Below the pieces are notes generated by a model. The model searched no databases and was not told the DNA's origin. It saw only the letters and a list, made by a program, of their open reading frames with translations. A stretch of 64,000 nt of DNA from Neocallimastix lanati (nom. inval.) (lineage: Eukaryota; Neocallimastigomycota; Neocallimastigomycetes; Neocallimastigales; Neocallimastigaceae), in NCBI GenBank assembly GCA_016946835.1, contig JACVTC010000074.1:762001-826000 (forward strand). Direction: 5' to 3'. Made by a program: the position numbers and the translations under genes. Of this stretch, positions 51,807 through 62,231 are shown in pieces. Within the stretch, counting starts at the first letter, position 1; each line of letters opens with the position of its first letter.

Positions 51807-51819
51807 GTGCCAACTTCAC
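51807..51819 (-). pseudogene. Truncated tRNA-Met 5' fragment c
   Basis: Minus-strand GTGAAGTTGGCAC, the degraded counterpart of fragments a and b, with the same flank (TTTAAATGTAAAA downstream, CTCAAGGA upstream). Confidence 0.6.
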
Positions 51820-52457
51820 TCCTTGAGTTTTCAATAAAATATTTTCCTTGGAAAATTAAGTAGGAATAATAAAATTAATTACTGATTATAGGGTAAGCTT
51901 TTATATTTATATACATATGTTATTTAAAAATAATATTATTTATTATTTAAAAAGTAACTTTTAAATGATAATTAATACTAATAGATTATTAATAAATGAT
52001 AAATATTAAATAAAATTAAAAATAAAAATATAATATATGCTGTTTAATTTTTTATCAATAACTATTGATAATAATATTTAAATTTCTTTATTTGAAATTA
52101 ATAATAAAAATAAATTAATTATAAGTGAAATTAAACTTTTTATTTTTTTATTTTTTTTAGTATCAACTAACATTTATTTAAGTATAATTAATGAAAATAA
52201 TTTTTTTTTTAACTGTTATTGTTATCATATTATATAAATATTATTGTAATTTTTTTTTTTTTTTATATTTTTATTTTTATATATAATATTTATTTATTAG
52301 TAAATCTAATAATTATTAAAAGTTGGTTAAATTAATACTTATACTTACATGATCTTATAAAATTTTCCATTTAAAAACAATAATTAATTATAAAAAAGAT
52401 ATATTTTTTTAATTATTAATACTCTATTAAATAATATTTAAAAATAAATTTAAAATA

Positions 52458-52530
52458 TGCGAAGTGTGAGGTTCAAACTCACGACCTTAAGATTATGAGA
52501 CTTACGCGCTGCCGACTACGCCAACTTCGC
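52458..52530 (-). tRNA. tRNA-Met(CAT) 7, variant, possibly a pseudogene
   Basis: As consensus except T-loop TTTGAAC instead of TTCGAAC, changing the almost invariant C56, which is also part of the pol III B box, and GCGT for GCGC in the 5' D-stem strand (G-U pair). The cloverleaf still forms, but transcription and tertiary structure should suffer. Confidence 0.8.
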
Positions 52531-53434
52531 TTTCATTGGTTTTTTAAAAATATTCAATTTATAAATCAAATCTCAATAAAATTTATAATTGTAACCTAAT
52601 CCAAAATTAAAAATTAAACATAATTTAAATTCATGTAAAAATAAAAGTATTTATATACATTATTAATAAAACTAATTCATTATTATTTATACTTAAATAT
52701 TAATTATTACATAAATATATGAATTATTACCGAAATAAATAATTATATTTATCAAATTGTTCTAAAAAGAGGTTTTATAATAAAACATTAATATTAAAAT
52801 TATATATAAATGTTATATTTATTTACTCAAAATGATAATTTTAAATAAAAATACTAATAGAAAGAATAATAAATTATAACGTTATTAGCAAAATTTTAAT
52901 ATAATTTTATTTAAAAATGATTAATAGTAAAGTAGGTTACTTTTTAATTTTTTTTTTTTTTTTTGGTATTTTACTTTTATACTATTTTTATCAGTTGTGC
53001 TATTGCGTTTATTATTCATTATAATCTATTATAATAAATTCTACAAAATAAAAATAAGTATTTTTATACTTATTTTCATTCCTTTATAATAATTAAGTAA
53101 TAATTAATTATTAAATAGATGTAATAATTTAATTATATTTATTTATATAATTAAATTATTATATAAATTATTACATTTTGTTGAAAATTTTATATTGGAA
53201 AATTAAATATGAATAATTAGGATAGTTTTCACGTTGATTTGCTTGAAAATTTTATTTGACGTTAATTTATATATCGTAATACCTAATAAAATAGTAATCA
53301 ATAACAAATAATAAATATTAATTAATATAAAAGTAACGTTCAGAAAAATTGAATTAGTCTTATTTTAGATATTACTCTTTAGAACATTTAATAATTATAG
53401 AATTTTTAAAGTAAAAATTAAAAGGTAAAATTAT

Positions 53435-53507
53435 TGCGAAGTGTGAGGTTCGAACTCACGACCTTAAGATTATGAGACTTACGCGCTGCGGACTGCGCCA
53501 ACTTCGC
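53435..53507 (-). tRNA. tRNA-Met(CAT) 8, variant, possibly a pseudogene
   Basis: As consensus except the D-loop has AGTCCGCA instead of AGTCGGCA, losing G18, which normally contacts the T-loop and lies in the A box. Stems intact. Confidence 0.8.
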
Positions 53508-53572
53508 TTCTTGAATTTATCGTGAAAACTTTTTATTGGAAAATTAAGTATTAATGATAGGGTTAGATTTTA

Positions 53573-54272
53573 TGTTAAGATTTTGATATAATTTAAAGTT
53601 TTAATTTAAATAAAATAATATGGTCTATTAAAAAATATTCACTAAGTCGATATGTCTATATTATATAGATATATAATAATAATAATAAATATTTAAATGT
53701 TTAGTTTAATAAAAATTTATTTATAATAAACTTTGATAATTAGAATTATCAAATTAATTTGATTTTAAATTTATTTATTTTATTTAATAATAAAATATTC
53801 ATAATATATTACTATTAAGGTAATTTTACAATAACCTTACAAAGAACATAAAAGATAGATTTTTACATCTCTCTTTTATACTTTGTAAGTTACATAATAA
53901 TATTTAATTATAAGATAGTAATAATATAGTAATATAAATAATAATAAAATATAAGGATAAATTTAATTATATAATTAATTTGAATAATTGAATTTAATAT
54001 AGATATGTTGTAAACATATATAAAAACATAATATATATAAAATACACGTGACGTCAAATGTATCATTGAAATTAATCATTAATATAAACCTTATTTATTA
54101 ATATTCTCAGGATTATTAGGCCTAAGATAACCCTTTAAATATTAAACAAGAATTTATATTAATTATTAATTATTTAAATATATATATTATTTATAATTAA
54201 ATAAATAATATTTTTAATTATTGAAATGTAAATAACTGAAATTGAGATTTCAATTCAGTTATAATTTCAACA
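53573..54272. mobile_element. LTR-like element E3 (700 bp) with 5-bp target duplication
   Basis: Starts TGTTAAGATTTTG 66 bp upstream of tRNA-Met 8, ends ATAATTTCAACA, flanked by TTTTA (53568-53572 and 54273-54277). Its inverted complement resembles E4 (both have ATAACTGAATT shortly after TGTT), so E3 and E4 are the same family in opposite orientations. No ORF. Confidence 0.7.
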
Positions 54273-54729
54273 TTTTATGTTAAATTAATAAGTCGAATAT
54301 ATCATTTAAATTAATAAAGAAATACAAATGTAATTATATTTTAAAATTTTTATAATTAATCAATATTTTTTTTATTTTGTTACAATTTTTATATATTTCT
54401 TATATATTTATTAAGGTATTAATGATTAAAATATAATAAGAATAAAGAAATTATTAAATGTTTAGTATCATATATTTTATACGTAGTTTATATTTAATTT
54501 TAAAGAGCCGAAATGAAAAAATAAAAAATTTTTAATAATTTTTTTACCAAATTTTGAAATTCCCATAATTTTTAAATTTTTTAAAAAAAATTATTAATTA
54601 AAATACTATGCATACTTTTATTTTTATTATCTTATTATAATAATAATAATATGAAATATGTGAATTGTGATATTTTTTTAATTATTAAAAATTTATTAAA
54701 ATATAACTTTAGATGGAATTTAAAAATTT

Positions 54730-54802
54730 TGCGAAGTGTGAGGTTCGAACTCACGACCTTAAGATTATGAGACTTACGCGCTGCCGACTGCGCCAACTTC
54801 GC
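54730..54802 (-). tRNA. tRNA-Met(CAT) 9, elongator
   Basis: Consensus 73-nt sequence, minus strand; E4 begins 67 bp upstream. Confidence 0.95.
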
Positions 54803-54868
54803 TTCTTGTCATTTTTTGAATAATTTTTTATTGGAAAAGTAAGTGTTGATGATAGGGTTAGCTTTTAT

Positions 54869-55561
54869 TGTTAAGATAATAACTGAATTTCATATCAATT
54901 TCAATTTCAATAATTCAGTTATTTGAATTTCACTATTAATCAATAATAATATATATTAATTATTATTAAATTGACTTTATTAAAATATTTAGGAAATAGT
55001 CTAGGCCAACTAATTGACTAAATATTATTAACCTATTGAAATTAATATATATTAAATAATGTAAACAAGTGATTGTCATATTAAATTAATTTCTATATTA
55101 ATTTATTATCAAAATTATTATTATTTTAATTATAAAATATAATATTTAGCTATATTAGATATTAGATTCTTATGTTTTATTTATATTTTATTTATATTAA
55201 ATATTTATATTATTATCTTACTTTATATTATCAATATCAAACTTATATTAAACTATTTCATATTCATATTAATAATTAATATTTTAATAATTAATTATTT
55301 TATATAAATACATATTTAAATCTTTTGATTAATCCTTGGTAGGATTATTACAATTTAAATTATAATAATAATTATATAAAATAATAATGTAATAAATATT
55401 ATTAAGATTAAATAAAATTTATATTTTAAATAAAAACTTAATTATAAAATTTACTAATAACAATATGTTTTAAATAAGAGTAAAATTAAGTTATTAATTA
55501 ATTACTATAATTTGGCATCTTGACCTAATCTTTACGACTAAATTATCTCAAAACTTTAACA
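54869..55561. mobile_element. LTR-like element E4 (693 bp)
   Basis: Starts TGTTAAGATAATAACTG and ends AAAACTTTAACA, giving TGTTAA..TTAACA inverted termini. Close to the right end it shares CATCTTGACCT with E1 and E2 (CATCTTCACCT, CATTTTGACCT). The target duplication is not clear (TTTAT on the left, TTTCG on the right). No ORF. Confidence 0.65.
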
Positions 55562-57021
55562 TTTCGTATGTATAATCAAAAATAAAATTTTATCAATGAA
55601 TATTATAAAAAATAATAAATAAAAAAAAATAATAAATATTATATGTTTTTTTTTTATATTATTTTTATTATAATATATTAATGAAATTGAAATATATTAA
55701 TTTAAAATTATAATATAAAATAAAAATATATATATGAATAAATTAAAGAGTAATAAATATTTAAAATATTAATGTCATAAAAAGTTTCATTTAATATATA
55801 TAAAAAATTGTTAAAACTAATTCAAAAATTTTCTTTTTAGATAATTATTATTAGTTAATTGATATATATTGATTCGTGTTAATTAAAAGCTCAGTTTAGA
55901 ATTTTCTACTTAAATTATTTTAAAAAAAAATTATTTATAGTACACATAAATTTTCTTGAAAAGTATAAGCCAAATTTCATATTTTTTTAATGTATCTGAA
56001 TATTCTTATAACATTTTCCTAATCTTCCATTGTGGGTTCTTTTGATTTTCTGGCAGCTTTACTAATAGCAAAAATAATGTTGGAACTTGTGTATATTGTT
56101 AGGTATATGAGGATTCCTAGGACTCTCTGATGGGATGTTTCATCTATTTTTTGTTTAATTGTTGTTTTTTAACTTATTTCATTATTTATTTTGCATATTA
56201 TTGTATTTTTGATAATATTTTATTTATTATTATTTGTTTCTGAAAATTTGTTATTATTGATGTTGTTAATAATAATGTTATTACTGATATCATAATTAGT
56301 GTTACTGTTATAATCATTAATATTAGTATTGTTATTATTATTACTATTATTATTTTAGTATATTTATTATTATTATTATGATAGTTTCTATTGAATTTAT
56401 TATTAATATTTTTGTAATTATATTTTACTTAGACTTCCTTTCTAACAAAATTAATAACTAAAAAAATTATAATTTATTTTAATTATTAATTTTTAATTAT
56501 TTTATTATTATTTTATTATTTAATTTATTATTAATTAATAATAAAAAATTGACATAAATATTTTTTAATAATTAATAATTATAATATTTTTGAAAAATAA
56601 TAATAATTAAATTTATTTATCTTATTAATATTTATTTAACTTATTAATATTTATTCATTTATATATTAATGAAATTATTTATTTAATAAATATAAATGTT
56701 CATTCATATTATAATTAATGTTTAATAAAGAAATGGGTTGAGAGTATTCTTGAAATAACATTCAAATTAATTTTTCTTTAATATTATTCTATTTATTACA
56801 TATATTATTTTTGGTTTAAATATAATAATTAAATGAAAATTAATAGATTTAACTTTATCATTACAAAATGAATGTAATTCAATTTCAATTAAATTTCAAC
56901 ATTCACTTTTTAAAGTTCTTTAGAATAAATTCAATTTTTTTTAATTAAAGGTAATTATTATTTAATAAATTAATATTACTTATAATATTACTTTATCAAA
57001 TTTTTTATATTAATCATAGTG
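55562..57021. other. Intergenic between the tRNA array and gene 11
   Basis: Mostly AT simple sequence; contains the copia-like relic at 56019-56160 and ATT repeats at about 56330-56400. Confidence 0.6.
56019..56160 (-). pseudogene. Relic of a Ty1/copia-type reverse transcriptase
   Basis: One minus-strand frame reads HQRVLGILIYLTIYTS, then SNIIFAISKAARKSKEPTME before a stop. This follows the end of the copia RT domain (GxLxYLTxxTRPDIxFAVSxxSR, then NPTxxHW). The Arg-Pro-Asp is replaced by Ser-Ser-Asn and the frame is open for only about 45 codons, so it is a fragment. It is the only retroelement protein trace I see. Confidence 0.6.
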
Positions 57022-57063
57022 AAACTTTAATTTTACAAATAATATAAATTTCATTGAAATTAC
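57022..57063 (+). promoter_or_regulatory. Family upstream element, gene 11
   Basis: AAACTTTAATTTTACAAATA followed by ATATAAATTTCATTGAAATT, 197 bp before the ATG. Plus-strand copy of the block found upstream of the minus-strand genes. Confidence 0.65.
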
Positions 57064-57259
57064 GTTTTTAATAAAAAAATTTTTAAAACTTAAAAAATAA
57101 TAAAAATAATATTCTCTAATAATATTTATTTTTATTTAAACAAACCACCTAAAAATACAATTATTGTATATAGATTTCATTGTAAATATTCAAACATTTA
57201 ATTGTGTATATTGAAAATCTTTTTATCCTTAACTTACCTTTTAGAAGATCCTTTTCAAC

Positions 57260-59514
57260 ATGCTTTCCAATAAACTTTTAATGTATTCTATTTTAAAATA
57301 AAATGTTTATAAAATAATGGTGTATATTAATAAATGATATTGAAAAAATAGTTTTAGAGATATATATATTAATTTTATTTCTTAACTATTATTTCAAACC
57401 TTTTGTCTTAAAAAAAAAATATTATAGTGTTGTTGGTTTATTATTTTTAGGTAACTTGACTTCTTCAGCTGTAGTTGAAGGTATTTTTTAATACTTTTTT
57501 TTTTAAAAAAAAAAAAAAATAAAATAAATTTATTCATTGAATAAATATAAAAATAAATAAATGTTTAAATTTATACTATAATTTTTCCTACTAATATTAT
57601 TAATTCTTTATTATGTATTTAAAATTTTCTTGTTAAATTTTGAATAAAATAAAAAAATATAATAAAAAATAAATAAAATAAAATAAAAAAAAAAAAAAGA
57701 TTTAGTAGACTGCAGTACTGCCATGAGTGATTGGAACGAAGGAAGCCCTACTCCTTGTACAGGAAGTACCATTGCTTCATGTTGTATTGAAGGAAATAAA
57801 TTGTATAAAATTAATAGTGGGGATACTACTTGTGGTGGTGAGGAAACATTATCTGCAGGTATTCATGTCATTAATAAAGCAGGTACAAATAGTGGTGAAT
57901 TAACGTTAGGATCAGGGGATTACACCGATAATTTAAGTAATATTTTACTTTATATTTGTAACAGCTCTACTTGTACTCGTACCTATGGTTATATTAAAGA
58001 TGCAAGTAATTACTATTCCATTCTTCTTAACGGTAATACAAAACTTGCTGATGGTAATGCAATTACAACACCTACTGGTACTTATTCTACAACTTGTAGC
58101 AGTAATAAAGGAAAGTTGATTAAACCAACTGATCCTGGAAGTACAGTTTATCTCTGTCTTACGGATGACTTTGGTATTGCATTTCCTGGAGATAGTATTA
58201 CTTCAGCCAATTATCTAATGGATAAAGTAAATACCGTAACTTCTGACGATAAAACTTACAATGAGAAAGTAGTTATAACAACTGATGATTATGCAGTTGC
58301 CTTTAACAATCTTTATGAAAGTAAGAAATAAACGAAGAAAGAAAAAATTTTAGAAAAGATATAATACAATAGATAATTTTTAAATTTTTAAAAAGACAAA
58401 CATTTAAAAATAAATTACTGACTTATAATTTTTTATCTTATATTATTTTTATAAAAAATTTAATAATAATTTTATAACTAACAAAAAAAAAAAATTTAAA
58501 AAAAATAATTACATAATATTTAAATTAGGTGGAGAAAATACTATAAATGAAGTTTTAGAAGATTGTTATGACAGTACTTCAGGAAAAATTATGGCAAGTA
58601 ATGATAATATATGTAATGGAGAGAATTGTGCCTCCTACTATAAATGTACTGAAGGACTCTGTGAATTATCTACCGAAACGGTTATTCCAAGAAGTACAGA
58701 AAATACACCAAAATGTGTTACAGAAGAAGCAGCAACAGCAGCAAATAGTAAATGTAAGTAAATATAAAAATAAAGATGACTATTTAATACTTGTAAATAA
58801 CAATTTATATATATTATTATTTTATATAAAATAGGTGAAGGTAAATTAGATGCCGGTTATTACTATTATTCAGTCGCAGATACCAACATTGGAGCTGAGG
58901 CAACGACATTATACACTTGTCCTGGAAGTGGTTATTGTGAAAAAGTTGATAGACCTATTGGTTATTACGTAAATGCTCTTACTACTGGTGCATCGGATGC
59001 TTATCTTGCATGTTCTCGTGGTGGTACAGAAGGTTCTTATACTTATTCTTGTGCAACAACCTCAAATAATAATGGATCTAGTTGTAGTGCTGCTGGTTTA
59101 TATACCAATACTAATCTCTTCCTTTGTACAAGTAACACTGGAAACGGAATACAATTAGATGCTAGTTCAAGTTACTTAGTTAGTGTTGCTTCCAATTTCT
59201 TAGGTATTGTAAAAGCAGCGAATTTCGTTGTTATAAAGGTTGATGCCAGTAAAAATATCACAGTACAACAATATAAAGATGATGGCAAAAGTGAAGATGG
59301 TGTCAGATACAAATACACAAACAAAGATGATGAAAGCAATAAGATAATTATAAGAACTGACACTGCATCTAAAAATGCTATTTGTAATGAAAATATAAGT
59401 AAAATGTCTGAATTCAAGAGAAACTTTGCTGCTAATCATGATACTACTGATGACAGTATTATCGGTAAAGACTATGTTGAATACTTTGAAGCTGTTACTC
59501 GAAAAGCAAATTAA
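57260..59514 (+). CDS. Gene 11: secreted Cys-rich modular protein, 533 aa, 5 exons
   Basis: Exons: 57260-57282, 57428-57480, 57700-58320, 58529-58753, 58835-59514; 1602 nt ending at TAA. Residues 1-25 are the signal peptide (MLSNKLLIVVGLLFLGNL ...). Residues 26-232 are module A (CTGSTIASCCIEGNKLY, LLYICNSSTCTRTYGYIKD, VYLCLTDDFGIAF). Residues 233-307 are the Cys exon with linker attached (LEDCYDSTSGKIMASNDN, ENCASYYKCTEGLC). Residues 308-533 are module B plus tail on one exon (AGYYYYSV, LYTCPGSGYCEKV, GYYVNAL, AYLACSRGG, LFLCTS; RYKYTNKDDESNK, SEFKRNFA, DYVEYFEAV). The intron between B and tail, present in all complete minus-strand members, is absent here and in gene 12. The first in-frame ATG of the large open frame (57723) is internal: exon 3 begins at 57700 after a good AG. 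Confidence 0.9.
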
Positions 59515-59645
59515 TATATGAAAAGTTGTTGAAGTATTAATTATTAAAAAAAAAATATATATATATATAAACCAAAGAAAATGTTTTTTTTTTTTTTAAG
59601 AAATTAGTTTTATATATTTAAATATATATATTTTTGTAATTTAAA

Positions 59646-59682
<37 letters not shown>

Positions 59683-60655
59683 AAATATAATTTTTCATTC
59701 TTCATTTTTTTTTTGTAGATTTTGTGTTTTTTGATATTTATAGTTTGTATACTTAATTTAGATAAATATCATAAAAAATTAATAAACAAATAATATGAAT
59801 ATATAGGTTCGAGTAATTACATTATAGAGTGAATTAGCGATAAAAATATTGCTTTAAACAGTCAAGGTATGTAGTAACTAAATATAAAATACTATTCTTT
59901 TTTAATAAAGAAAACAAAAAAAGTTAATACAAATATTTTTATTACTATATATTTTGTTCTATCTGATTTATTTAGATTATATAAATTTGTTTTTTCTATT
60001 ACAATTTATACCAATGAATATATAATTTATAGTTAAATAATCATTATTTTGTTATTTGAATTCCTAAAAGTTAAATGAAATATTAATTATTTTTTAAAAA
60101 TAAAAAAAAAAAAAAAAAAAAAATTATTAGAATGAGCAGGATTTGAACCGGTGACTAAAAGGATTAATAAAATATAATATTATTAATATAAAATAATATT
60201 AGTAATATAAAATAAAATATATTATTATATTATTTATTAATTCATATTATTAATTTTTTTTATAATTTTCAAATAATTAATTAATATTTATTTATATTAT
60301 TATTATATGTACATTTACATATTAATGAAAATATTTATTTATTAAATATATATATCCATTCATATATTAAGTTATTTTTAATATAAGAAAAAGGGTTTGA
60401 GGGTAATCTCAAAATAATGCCATTTGATTATTTTATAATTATTTATTTTTATAGAATATTACCTATTGCATACATTATTATCCTTGTTTTAAAAAGAGAA
60501 TAATTTAATGAAAATTACCCATAGAACTTTGTCATTTCAAAATGAATGTCATTCAATTTCAATTAAATTTCAATCACTTTTTTTTAAATTTCTTATAGAG
60601 TAAAAAAAAAAATTTTTATTTGTTTTTATTAGTAATTTAGTAAATGATTATAAGG

Positions 60656-60686
<31 letters not shown>

Positions 60687-60748
60687 CATTTCAAGAAGGT
60701 TTTATTAGACCTAATGAAACTTTAATTTTTTAAAAAATATAAATTTCG

Positions 60749-60780
<32 letters not shown>

Positions 60781-60975
60781 TTTTTAAAACCTCATAAAAT
60801 AATAAAAATAATTATAACTTCTTATATTTATTTTTATTCAAAACAAAACCAATTTTACAATAAAAAATAAAAACTCAACAATTGTATATTTATTTCATTG
60901 TAAATATATTCAATAGTTATAGAGAGGAACATATATTGAAACTTTGTTTACTTTACAAGTAACGGAAAGTCCAGA
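59515..60975. other. Intergenic, gene 11 to gene 12
   Basis: AT-rich; AAATA tandem repeats near 59648-59685; a tRNA T-arm-like relic at about 60130-60155 (GGATTTGAACCGGTGAC followed by AAAAGGATTA); long poly-A at about 60657-60684 and 60755-60778. Confidence 0.6.
60716..60750 (+). promoter_or_regulatory. Family upstream element, gene 12
   Basis: GAAACTTTAATTTTTTAAAA followed by ATATAAATTTCGCT, 226 bp before the ATG. Confidence 0.6.
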
Positions 60976-62200
60976 ATGTTCGCTAAGAAAGTTTTAAGGT
61001 GTCTTTTAGCATAACAGACATAAAAAAAAAAATTTTTTTTTTCATATTAAAATTATAATAAATAAATAAATTAAATAAAATAAAAAAAAAAAAATTAATA
61101 AATAAATAAATAAATAAAATAAAATAAAATAAAATAAAATAAAATAAAATAAAATAAAAATTAATATAAAATTCTTTTCTTCCAAAAAAAATTAAAATAT
61201 CTTTTTTTTTTTTTATTATTTTTTTTTTTTATTTTTAACAAAGTCTTATCCTTGTTATTGGTAGTCAATTAGCCGTTGCTAATGCTGGTAAAATTATTGA
61301 AACTTTAATTTTAATGATGATTTCTTTTAATAAAAAAAAAACCAAAAAAAAATAAATTATTAAAAAAATATAATTAAAATTAAAATAAAATATTAATCCT
61401 TATCTTTTTTAATAATCTTTTTATCCATGTTTTAAAATATATTCTTTAATGATATTTAATAACACTTAATGATAAACTAATAACAACCCACATAATTATT
61501 TATTACTATAGCTTGTGTTTTAACTTCTTCCGATGGATCCGCTTGTACTGTCGGTCAAGATAATACTTGTAGTCATGGTTATTATTTGGCAATATCTACA
61601 AGTGAATCAAATTATCAATATAATAGTGAATCTCTCACAGGCACAGATACCTATAAAAAAGTAATAAAATATGATGGTACTGCATGTTCCGTTGTTGCTG
61701 AGGGAGCTTGTTCCTCCAATACCGATGCTGGTAATATCAGTACAAGTGGTCTTTGTGTTGGTGATGGGGAAAATACTCAAGTTAAAGTTGCTTTCCAAAA
61801 TGATGGAGTATCTAACTATTTAATTCCAAAAGGTGATGGTGGTCCATTTACAGATAATAGCGATGAAACTAAGACCCATATTGTTGTAAAGTCGGCTGCT
61901 AATTCCTTCACCCTTAATAGTGACTTCAATTGTAAGTAATTGAAAAAAAAGAAAAAAAAATTTAATAAATCACAATAAAATGAAATGAAAAAAAAAATGA
62001 ATTATTAAAAAAAAAAATGAGAGAGATTAGTAGAGATAAAAACAAGAAATAGTTATTAGTAATAATAAATAGAAAAAAAAACTATTAATAAAAAAAAATA
62101 AATTAATATGAATATTTATATTTATATATTCATTTATCTATATACATATATCATTGTATTTTATAATCATTATATATTTAAATATCATTTTACTTAATTA

Positions 62201-62231
<31 letters not shown>

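Larger units (their letters stand above)
51880..53572. repeat. Duplicated block B with tRNA-Met 7 and 8
   Basis: Partner of block A (48475-50566); lacks the 382-bp insert. Both tRNA copies here carry base changes at usually invariant positions. Confidence 0.85.

Noticed and set aside
53573-54272. Protein-coding retroelement within E3 or E4
   Set aside because: No frame of useful length on either strand; size fits solo LTRs.
57723-58331. Start of gene 11 at the ATG at 57723
   Set aside because: It would lose the signal peptide. Exon 3 extends back to the AG before 57700, and exons 1 and 2 give a secretion signal like the other eleven genes.
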